Program-made: the position numbers and the translations under genes
Assembly (NCBI RefSeq): GCF_030272615.1
Contig: NC_081414.1
Span: 769,120,153 to 769,184,152, forward strand
Direction: 5' to 3'
DNA length: 64,000 bases
Source: Cryptomeria japonica
Taxonomy: Eukaryota; Streptophyta; Pinopsida; Cupressales; Cupressaceae
Shown here: positions 11,537-21,210 of the stretch, in pieces
Numbering within the stretch: the first letter of the stretch is position 1
How the letters are laid out: the number at the start of each line of letters is the position of its first letter
Notes under the pieces: generated by a model
The model's database searches: none
Told to the model about the DNA's origin: nothing
Seen by the model: the letters and a program-made list of their open reading frames with translations, nothing else

Positions 11537-11970
11537 TTTTGCTCCTATAGGCCAAAATAACATGATTTTACAAGTTTAATCAATTCACGAGGCGAAAACA
11601 AATCATTCTCAATGCCCGGGATCAAAAATAAAAAAAGTCAAAATTTGGTCAAAATTAGTCAATTGGACAAAAATTCACATTTCATCATCAACACTTAGAC
11701 AAATTTAAGCTCTGCACTCAAAATTCCAATTGAAAATAGACCAATTTGGCGAAATCATTGCATTCAAAGTTTGCATCCTACGAAAGAAGCTCAAAAACTC
11801 TCAAAACTGACTGGATTCTGGCTTGAAAAGACGTTAATTAAAACCCTAAGGCTTAACCCTAAATCCAGACAACTGACTGACTAACAAAATCCTAAAAGCG
11901 AAGCGAAAAGCGAGCGAAAAAAAAGGGGGTCCCCATTTGCAATGGGGCGATGTGTGAAATGGTCACAACA

Positions 11971-12925
11971 TCTGGCGACACCACTGAGAAATGTTGAAAA
12001 AACATTTGGGAATCAATCTCTCTACAGGAAAACTCAAAAAACCTCCCTCAACAAAACCAGGAGTTAAGAAACACTTACAAGAAGAGACCATCATATCGAG
12101 ACAAAGTATCAAGTCCACAGTTACCCATGTGTGTGCAAATGCGTTAATTCCCCTCAACAAGACAATCATGATCTTCAGGTTCCCCTGTGATAAGCTACGT
12201 AGTTCATCTCGACTCCAAAAGCATCCTGGATAGAGCCTCGCTGCCAGTCAGACGTCTATAGTCCCGACGAGGTTATCTCCGCAAGCTCACGAATATTGCT
12301 CCATTGCCAGCCAGGCGTTTATAGCCCCGATGGAGTTATTCGTAAATTCCCTTTAGCCAATTTGATATTTCTTTTAGCTCATTTTTTCCTTTTGATTTTC
12401 TTTTTCCTTTTTCTTTTCATCTTTCCTTTTGATACTGCTTTTAGTTCTGTCAATTCTTGTGGCTCGTGAGAAGTGAAACTCACTAGGGTTTGAGGATTGC
12501 GGTGGCGCTGAAGCTAGACTTTAGATTTTTCACTGATCACAGCTTCGCCTGTAAACCATAATGACTCGGAGATTATAAGTGTGTGAAAATATAATAACTG
12601 TAGGACAAAAATACGTAAGTTCAATAAGCTAATCTACTTCAATGCAAATACGTCCTGACTCAAAGCTTTATTAAAAGAAACTCCCTTTGCAATTCCAAAA
12701 GACCTCATGATTTTCCAAATGCAACCAACAATCTAGTGGGAAGTCAGAGCGTTACATAACAAAATCACCCATTGTGAAATGGATACCCCTCAAACAAAAC
12801 AACTAACCTAAAACGAAAACAAAACACCTAAACTAAGAACGAAAACAAACAAACGAAAAACAAACAAACGGAAAACAACGAAAACAAATTAAACTAGCTA
12901 TGTACAAGGGAAGGCGTTGGGCATT
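11971..12925 (-). other. gypsy 3' non-coding region between pol and 3' LTR
   Basis: No ORF is recognised. It contains a purine-rich sense stretch (about 12430-12370), a pair of similar hairpins (12236-12335), and an LTR-adjacent sequence GTGTCGCCAGA directly before the LTR start. No ordinary polypurine tract abuts the LTR. Confidence 0.6.
12236..12335 (-). repeat. Paired 37-40-bp hairpin repeats in gypsy 3' region
   Basis: Two similar units share the core GCCAGYCAGRCGTYTATAG, about 62 bp apart. Unit 1 is bounded by CCTCG (12236) and CGAGG (12272). Unit 2 is bounded by CTCCAT (12299) and ATGGAG (12335). The bounding arms differ between the units but remain complementary in each. Confidence 0.65.
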
Positions 12926-14113
12926 TCAGGACTGGAAATAATGTTTGAGATACCTCCCATTGACAGGCAACGGGATGTCTTCTCCAGTTAAAGTCTGCAA
13001 CCTAAATGCGTTTTCTCCCAATATCTCCGAAATTTGATAAGGGCCTTTCCAAAGCTTATCAAACTTATCATGTTCTCCTCTTTTCTCATGTGCTTTGTCC
13101 CAATACAGGACGAGATCTGAGATTCGGAATGCCTTAACTCTTGCTTGTCGATCAAACCATCTCTTCACCACTCCTTGGTGTTTCGCAAAGTTCTCTAATG
13201 CTTGATCTCTCTTTTCTTCCAGGTTCATTAACTGCGTTAGTCGGGCTTGTACTGCATCAGTGTCTTCCATGTACTCCTGAATAAATTTCAAAGTCGGGAT
13301 CCTGAGTTGCATGGGGAAGACTGGGTCTTGGCCATAAACTAGAAAATAAGGCGAAATGCCTAATGCGTTCTTTGTCCTGATTCTATCCGCCCATAAGGCG
13401 AATCTTAACTGAGTGTGCCATTCTCTCGGACTTCTTTCTAGTAATTTCTTGATGACACTGAGTAAATTCTTGTTGGTGGATTCAGCTAACCCATTACCCT
13501 GAGGATAATAATTTGATGAGAATTTGAGGGTTATTCCGTACTCAAAAGCCCAATTTGAGAATCTCAATGATGTGAATGCCGATCCATTGTCGCAAACCAA
13601 CGCATAGGGACATCCAAACCTTGTAATTATATTTTCCTCCAGAAATTTGATTACAACTTCAGTAGAGAAAACTTTAAGTGCTTGTGCCTCTGACCATCTG
13701 GTACAATAATCTGTAGCTGTAATGATGTACTTGTGTTGTGCTGAGGATGCGGGGTTAATAACACCAATAAAATCCATTCCCCATTTAGCAAATGGTCTAG
13801 CCTCAATCACTGGATTCAGTGGCATGGCAGGATTCCTTTCTCTAAAAGCTGCGACTTGACATGTGTGGCAAGTCCTGATATGATTAAATGTATCTTTGAA
13901 AAGCGTAGGCCAGTAATATCCTGCTCTCAGTATCTGGTGAGCTGTAGCGAGGTTGGCCCCATGTCCGGTTCCAAATTTGGAATGGAAATGTTCAATTATC
14001 TGCTTTGCTTCATCTTTGCCAACACACCTCAAATATACTCCCTCGTGATTTCTGCGATACAAAACAGATCCTTGAAGCATGTAGTGCTGACACTTCATTC
14101 TTAGTGCTCTCTT
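12926..14113 (-). pseudogene. pol: gypsy integrase (C-terminal part of pol)
   Basis: This is the integrase section of the polyprotein, in frame with the upstream RT but separated by a TAG at 14114-14116. It has an N-terminal zinc-binding region (EHFHSKFGTGH, then CHTCQ), and a core with all three catalytic acidic residues visible: D in GMDFIGV, D in VCDNGSAF and E in GLAESTNKN. It ends with a C-terminal domain containing KLWKGPYQISEILGENAFRL. It would insert the cDNA copy into host chromatin. The 390-residue frame after the stop is uninterrupted to its own stop at 12926, with no obvious chromodomain. I list it as a pseudogene only because the upstream stop would have to be read through for it to be made. 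Confidence 0.85.
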
Positions 14114-17100
14114 CTATGTAGATGTCATGCGGGCAGGACATCTGTGATTAAGTAAGTATGTCACAATATCTTTGTACCATTCATCGTGTGTGACGTCTTC
14201 TAATTCATAAATTTGCTGGACTAATCCTGGTCCATCAACTGCCAATGTTTGCGCCAAAGCTTGCCCTCGGACAAGTTTCATGGGCTGTATCTCAATATCA
14301 AACTCTTGGATAATGGCGACCCACTTACCTCTTCTTTCTCCTAGTTCATTTTGCATGAGAAGAGTCTTGACGGCTGCATCAGGCACTATTGCATAAATCT
14401 TGGCCCTCAGGAGGTAATGTCTGAATTTCTTGACAGCCTTTACTAGGGCGTATGCTTGCTTTTCAATGTTAGGATATCTGAGTTCTGCATCTTTCAATGG
14501 GGTGCTCATGAATGCAATTGGATTCTCATCCCTTTCTTCACTTCTCTGGGTCAGAATAGCGACACAAGTGTAGTCAGAAGCGAAGGAATATAAATAAAAG
14601 GGTTTGAGGTAATCTGGACTGATCAATACTGGTGCTTCTGTGATGGCCATCTTTATTTCCTCAAACGCCCTTTTGGCTTGTGGAGTCCATTCAATCTTTG
14701 CGTCCTTCTTCAGCATCTCATTCAAAGGTCTAACGATCTCGGCAAATCCGGTAATGAACTTTCGGACGAAGTTGATCTTGCTGAAAAATGACTTGAGTTC
14801 TTTCTTGCTAGCCGGCAAATTGATAGTGGATATGGCCTTTACCCTTTCAGGATCAATGGAGATTCCTCTTTCTGAAATGACATGTCCTAAAAGCTTCCCT
14901 TCTGTGACTCCAAATATGCATTTCTTTGGATTGAGGGAGACACCGTATCTTCTGCATCTTTGGAAGACTCTTCTTAAGTCGTCCACATGATCTTCTCTCT
15001 GCCTAGAGAAAACTGTGATGTCATCCATATATATGATAATGCATTTACCAATTAAATCTCTGAAAGCGATATCCATAGCTCTCTGGAATGTGGCCCCGGC
15101 ATTTATAAGTCCAAAAGGCATCCTCTTGTAAGCAAATGTTCCCCACTTGGTGGTGAAAGCAGTCTTTAGTCGATCTTCAGGTTCGACTAGAACTTGGTTA
15201 TATCCTGAATATCCATCTAGAAAAGACATCATCTGCGATCCATTGACAATCTGCAACACTTCATCTAATGATGGTAGCGGATAATTATCTTTCTCTGATG
15301 CTCGGTTGAGATTTCTGAAATCAACACACAATCTTATTTCTCCACTTTTCTTTCTAACAGGTACCAGGTTGGCGACCCACGTCGAATGTCTTACTGGGAA
15401 GATGATCTTGGCTGTGAGTAACTTCTTCACTTCTTGATATATCAGTGGTTCCAATACAGGATTAACCGGTCTTTGTCTTTGCCTGAATGGCTTGCTTTCT
15501 GGCTTCAACGGGATTGTGTGAGTGATAATTGCAGTATCACAGGTCTTAAGATCTTCATAACTCCATGCGATGACATCTGGGAAGTCCCTCATGTTCTTCA
15601 GGATTCCATCTCTTTTAGTTGCTGTGCAGGACTTACCAATGAAGACATTCTTGGTTTGTATCTCATCACCTAGATTGATCGTGTCGCACATGTTTCCTTC
15701 CGAACTGTGGTTCTTCTTTTCTTTTAACTTGTCAGGATCAAAAATCCTTTCTAATTCAACCATTCCTTTTGGAATAGTATTTGTCTTTAAATTTAGGACA
15801 CCTTCAGCATCGAATTCTGCTTTACCCACTTCATCTTCATCTATGATTTGTGTTAAGAAGACGTCTGTGTTGGTTAGGAAGTCTAGAATATGCTTGTCAT
15901 CCTCGAAAACTTGGAAATTGGTAATGTTGTCTGGGACTGAAGGAACTGATACTAACTCGACTATGAACTTCTTCAATCCTTCCATTGCTAATGGTATCAA
16001 TGAACTGGCGGCCTGTGCAAGGGAATTGGCCACTTGATTCTGATGTCTATATATAGAATTGATATTGAAAGCTTCAAAACTCTCAATGAGATCCCAGACT
16101 CGATTTCTGTACTTAGTCAATCTTTTATCGTGGCAAACATACTGCTTCCTGATTTGCCTTATAGCTATTTCTGAGTCTCCATATGCTTGTAGTATCTTTG
16201 CCCCCTTTTGGATGGCTAATAATAATCCATGAATCAAAGATTCATATTCAGCTACGTTGTTGGTACAAGGGAACTGCAATCTGTGAGCGGCAAGGTAGGT
16301 TTCTCCTGTTGGACTAATCAATTCATAACCAGCTCCAGATCCTTGTTTAGATTTAGATCCATCGAACCTTAATGTCCATATTTGATTTTCTTGTTTTTCT
16401 GTTTCTGGGCCTTCCTGACTTTCAGATGATGTATCAGATAAGACTTCATTTTCCATAGAACTCTCGGTCTTTGTAGAGCTTTCATTCTCTGAATCCTGAA
16501 TTTCTTCTATAATTAGTGTCTGTGGGGCTCGTTTGTATACTTGCTCCAATGCGGTCCGGCATAAAGCACAGGATAATTCTGAGTGGACAGCATTGTGAAT
16601 TCTACACCAATTCGGAAGAAGCAAATCTCGGACGGATGCTAGGTTGCCAAGTTGCACACTTTGCTGGATGTTTCTATGTACAAACCTTCTGAAATTTTCA
16701 AACATCCCTTCATCCTCTTGGTCGGATCCTTGATCGCTTTCAATGACTATCTCCGTAGATTCTATCACCTCTTGCTGGGTATCTTCATCTTGCACGTTTT
16801 GCATCATTAAAACTTCCTCCACTTTAGGCTTGTATGTCCCCAAGTCGGATTCTAAAAACAGGACTTCATTGTCTTCCCCATATTCAGTTATCATCAGTCT
16901 CAACCTTGGAGTGCTATCAATCTTGATTTGATTCGGGACTCCTCTCCATGGGAGCCACATATGTGCGAAATCAGTCGATACATACCCATTCAATTTTCGT
17001 GACCAATCTCGACTTAGGAGCATCCCATATGAATCTGGAATATCCACTACTGATATATCTATGAAATTCTGGACTCTTGGGTCTGCGGCCAATTGCATAT

Positions 17101-17146
17101 GAATGTTGTTCAACTCGCCCATGACTGGAACTTCTGTCTTGTCAAG
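14114..17146 (-). pseudogene. pol: gypsy pol: protease end, extra RNase H, reverse transcriptase, gypsy RNase H
   Basis: The 1,002-residue frame starts at 17122 and is in phase with gag across a TAG at 17147. In order: the end of the protease (about 1-70); a Cys/His motif CRIHNAVHSELSCALC (173-188); an RNase H of the RVT_3/archaeal type (about 249-375) with D254, E292 and D316, but N366 where the last Asp is expected; the reverse transcriptase (about 535-720) with VDFRNLN and YMDD at 698-701; then the gypsy RNase H. In that last domain the usual TDASD reads SFASD and KGQALAD reads RGQALAQ, so key acids are lost. RT copies element RNA into cDNA in the particle, and RNase H removes the template RNA. 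Having the extra RNase H before RT is unusual; Tat-type elements place theirs after the gypsy RNase H. Confidence 0.85.
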
Positions 17147-19843
17147 CTAAGTGACCTTTCTCTTGGTAGGAGCGAGAGTTATACCTAGTCTTTGACAAAC
17201 AGCCAGGGGCATCACGTTGCTTGAAGCTCCGGAATCATAAAGGCAATTGTGTAGTAACTTTCCAAATATTCTAACTGATAGCAAGAACGGGGCCGGTTCG
17301 TCTTTTCCTTGAGAAGGAACTGAAGAATCGCCATTGTGTTCTTGATTTTTGACTTCATTAATCTTTGAATGATCGTCCTTTGTTAGACTCTCCTCTTTTG
17401 AGTGATTGGCTTTGTTTGTGGATTTTCCTTTCTTGATCACATCTTTCTTAGTTGTGACTTCCTTTTCTGGAAGAGTTTGATTAGTAGCGAGGCCTTCCGT
17501 AATGGTAGGCTGAGTCTTCCTAGTTTCGCCCCTTTTGAGTAATACTTTTCCTTGCAACATATCTTCCTTTTTGGCTGGGAAGGTTATGGTCTGGACCATG
17601 CACTCGTTTTGTTCGGGTTGTCCTTGGGGATCGGCTTCTTCTTGGGTCACATTGATAGTAGCTTGAATATTTGACCTAGCTGTACTAGACTCACTTAGGC
17701 TATTGATCACTGCATCTTTGATTTCTGAAACTTTGAGCAACTCATAGAGTGGTAGACTCACTTTAACCTTCTTAAGTTCATCCAACACCAGCGCGACCAA
17801 TCTTTTCATTTCATTTCCCGCGGGAGGTGCAATATTCCTTGGTCTGTATTCTTGTGTGTTCTGCGGGTACTCTAGAACGTTGCTGGCTTGGGGATCCGGC
17901 GGAGTTGAGAAATTGTTTGGAGGGATGGACGTAGTTAGAGGTTCTTGATTCCTTTGATTTCTATGATAAACTCTTTGATTCACACCTCCTGATGATTGGT
18001 GAAATACCTCCTTTATTCCTTCTACTAGGACACTGTCGTTTAATGGTGGAAAATAATACTTTGAATCCTCTACAGGTCCATTTGTAGATGCTGGTGGAAA
18101 CTGGGATCCTGGTGGTACCATCGGTCCATTAGCTAACTCTGGTGGAAATCTTCCATTTTGTACTTGACTAATCTCCTCTGGTGAATACTTGCAGGTTTCC
18201 ACAATCATGGCTTGACCATATTGCGTGGTTGGAACAATTTCGTATCCTGTCGTGGGAGGATTTTCAGGTGGATTAGTGGTGCGCATCTCCTGTTGGAAAA
18301 TGTCAGCCGCAATCTTGAACTCAGGACACTGCAACTCGGAATGTTGATTCGTGTTGTGGAGTCTACACAAACTGGACAAGGCTGCTTCGGCTAAAAACAC
18401 TTTGCTTGTAGAAGGATTTTCTTGATTTTGCGAATTTGGTGGGTTGTCTAGAGGCGTCACCACATTTCCATTGTTGGGAGCCGTATTCCATGGTCTCCTC
18501 TGGAAGCCTTGGTTATTATTTCCTTGATAGTTATTTCTGAAACCTTGATTGTTATTTCCTTGGAAATTTTGATTGTTCGTGTGTTGGCCATGTTTGGCCC
18601 TCTGCATGCTTTGGAGCTGGTTATTCTGGTTCCTCAGGTGGGTCACCTCGGTCGATAGCCTCTTGACCTGTTCAATCAGTTCTTTCATTTCGTCCTTTTC
18701 TTCTTGTGTCCTTGACGAGCTTGTGGCATTTTGCAGGTACACAGGTTGTGCGGGTGGAGCTTGAGAAATTGGGGCTCCAGGGTGAAGGACCAACTGATTT
18801 GCTGGTTGTACGCTCGGATAAGTTGCCTGCGGAATTGGATTCATGACTGGAGTTTGGTTGGCCAAGGCCGTACCAACTGCCTGCATCTGGTTTGGTGCTG
18901 CGACAGGTCCCATGTGTAGTAGTGGCCCGGTGATATTTTGTCCCATGTGCTTACTCACTTCAATAGCCTTTGCATAGGCCGCATTTAGATCATTCGGAGT
19001 TGGGTGCGTCCTTACAAACATAGCTGTGAGATGATCTAAGGCTCCATAGTAAATTTCTCTTGGATCTGCAATGAGATAAGGAGGACGCAACATTGTGTAT
19101 GCGCGGTGAAATCTGTTGTTGAAGGAAGTAATAGGTTCATGTTCTCTCCTTCGAATCTCCACAAATTGTCTATATAACTTAGCTGGTGTAGTTGGGATAC
19201 CAAATTTAGCAATGAATGCATCTTTCATCGCGTCCCAAGTCCTAATGGACCCTGTAGGCAAATGAATGAACCAAAAGTATGCCTCTTCTCCCAATGAGTA
19301 GGGAAAAAGCCTACATGCCACATCTCCATATTCAATTTGTCTGTTGCGAAGAAGGTCCTCGAACATCTTGATATGATCTTCTGCCGTGCGATGGAAATCA
19401 CTGACATTGAATTTGGAACAAAAGTGCTCTGGATTCTTCGGCATATCATGATAAACTGCAAATTCCAACGCTGATGGATTGTTGACTAGCCAAGTCGCAC
19501 CATTGAGTATATGAGGAGGAGGAGGTGGAGGTGGAGCACGTTGAGCCATCGTACTTTTTGAAGCTGAACTTAATGAACTAGCTTGGCCTTTTGTTTGAGA
19601 AATTGCCTGGATACTGGATTGGATCGCCGCTTGTACTTGTTCTTGAAGAACTTGTGATGACTCAGGAGATCCTTCCAATCTTAGTTCGAACTCTTTGGGA
19701 GTGTCTTCTCTCTTAGCTCGCTTTTCTTTGGAAGTAAACTGAAGTTCACTTAGATCCTTGATGCCTGGTGTGGACCTTAACAACCTTTGATGTTTCTCAG
19801 GCGAGAATGAACCAATGCGATCCAGCGTGAAATCTTGTGAGGA
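17147..19843 (-). pseudogene. gag: gypsy gag-protease (main frame)
   Basis: The open frame runs 19783-17147 (878 residues; the first codon is TTG, so it is the continuation of a frame begun at 20071). It has a Retrotrans_gag capsid-type region at about 105-235 (FNVSDFHRTAEDHIKMFEDL, then EEAYFWFIHLPTGSIRTWDA), a proline run at 84-90, and an Asn/Gln/Gly-rich stretch of QGNNNQGF repeats around 405-440. A C-X2-H-X4-H-X4-C zinc motif (CRLHNTNQHSELQC) near 470 stands where a CCHC knuckle would normally be. An aspartic protease active site LYDSGASSNVMP lies near the end. Gag builds the particle and the protease cuts the polyprotein. An in-frame TAG at 17147 falls within the protease. Confidence 0.85.
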
Positions 19844-20071
19844 TTATTGTGGGTTCCTTTGATTGCGAAGTTCTCTAGCTATGACCCTTCGATGTTCTTC
19901 GGCTCTATCTTCCTCTTGTTCCAAAATAACTCTGACTCTGCTATACTCAACTTCACTTCTCCTTGCATTCCACGCTACTTGATTCAATCCTGAAATGATA
20001 TCTTCCTGGGTATTGCCTATCTGCAAATTTGGTTGTACCACTTGATTCAATCCTTCATGTGGCAACACCAT
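19844..20071 (-). pseudogene. gag: N-terminal gag segment
   Basis: ATG at 20071 opens 75 residues (MVLPHEGLNQVV, then a charged helical-looking region with VRVILEQEEDRAEEHRR). It ends at TAA 19844-19846. The 20 codons between that stop and 19783 are in the same phase and open, so the original gag most likely began here and was cut by a nonsense change. It sits about 70 bp inside the primer-binding-like site, a normal distance for a retrotransposon leader. Confidence 0.6.
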
Positions 20072-20140
20072 CGTACTTCATGATCACTTTTGCAATGTAT
20101 TTCCCTTCAAAATCTTCGGACTTTCGGACTTTCGGAGACT

Positions 20141-20162
20141 AGGGCCCTCCTTCTAGCGCCAA
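20141..20162 (-). other. Primer-binding-like site of the gypsy element
   Basis: In sense, directly after the LTR end CACGTCAATA (20166), comes GAA and then TTGGCGCTAGAAGGAGGG. A TGGCGC-type start after an LTR is typical of plant gypsy primer sites. I could not assign the tRNA from memory. Confidence 0.55.
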
Positions 20163-21015
20163 TTCTATTGACGTGTATTTTGTACACCATCATACACAGA
20201 ATAAAATACCTAAAGGCATCTTATCCTCTCTTGAGAAAATAGTCTCTAACTGCTGAAGATTCGCGTAAAGGATCAGTTAGGTAGACTCCAAGGTTCTTTT
20301 AGTAGGGTCTCTACGTGTGGACAAGCTTCCAGCGGTATGATGTGATTTGCTGTTTCCTCCAAGGGGCCTTACGTATTCCGAAAGCTCAAGATTTTACTAA
20401 ACTTAAGAAACTTTTCAAAAATAACAAAAAAGAGTAGGGTTTGAAAGAGGTCTAATCTAATCTAACCCTAAGGATGACTTAGTATGGACAAGACTTGGCA
20501 AGATTCAACCAACTTCAATTTTGCCATAAGATAACAACTCAATTGAAATTAGTGCGATCTTCTAAGGTAATAAAATGATATTCAATGCATCAAAGATCAA
20601 GGACACTACCACGAAGGTACATACCCAAGATGCAATAATGATTGAAGATTAAAGGATTCAAAGTATTCTCCAGTCGACCACGCAAGGCATTCCTACAATC
20701 AGCAAGAAGCTAGTGGTTTGGATTACGAATCCTACCAAAGATCAAGTCTCACACAATGTCCTTCAAACTAACAAGCTACTTTGATTGAGCACAATTCAAG
20801 TAAATCAAACAACCATGAAGATAACTCAAGAAATTTGCAACAAAACACCATAACTTCAATATTTCATTGATTTCCAAATCATCATGTACAACAATTGCTT
20901 GAATTCCTCTCTTCAAAACTCAATCTTGCTACAAAATAAAATTGCTTCTAGCTCTAATCTCTCTTACATCAACTATTGACTATTACACTATTAACTATTT
21001 TCAAATGAAAAATGG

Positions 21016-21023
21016 GGGTATAA
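21016..21023 (-). promoter_or_regulatory. LTR TATA box (copy B)
   Basis: Same sequence and position as in copy A. This copy would drive the genomic RNA of the element at 4637-27228. Confidence 0.65.
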
Positions 21024-21090
21024 ATAGCATCCCCAGTTACAATGAAAGGTCCGGATCGAAAGTAGATCAATGGTCAAGATCATGACACCT

Positions 21091-21108
21091 AAACCCTAAT
21101 TAGGGTTT
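21091..21108. promoter_or_regulatory. Inverted telo-box palindrome (copy B)
   Basis: AAACCCTAATTAGGGTTT, identical to copy A, about 70 bp upstream of the copy B TATA box. Confidence 0.8.
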
Positions 21109-21210
21109 GTTACAAATGGCCTCCTTTTTACTGAACAATATTAAATGCATAGCCAAATATTAAATTTGGCACAAAAACCTAGGAGACATAAACCAATGAG
21201 ATATAAGATG

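Larger units (their letters stand above)
4637..11970 (-). repeat. 3' LTR (copy A), 7.3 kb
   Basis: Plus-strand ends are TGTTGACGTG at 4637 and GTCACAACA at 11970; solo LTR D, which has a target duplication, has equivalent ends. Read in element sense it contains: a U3 start, the hairpin array (11536-9761), a TATA box and ORF (9427-5687), the telo-box palindrome (5584-5567), the LTR TATA box (5502-5495), then R/U5. At 7,334 bp it is very long for an LTR, and most of the length is the U3 ORF plus the hairpin array. Confidence 0.9.
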
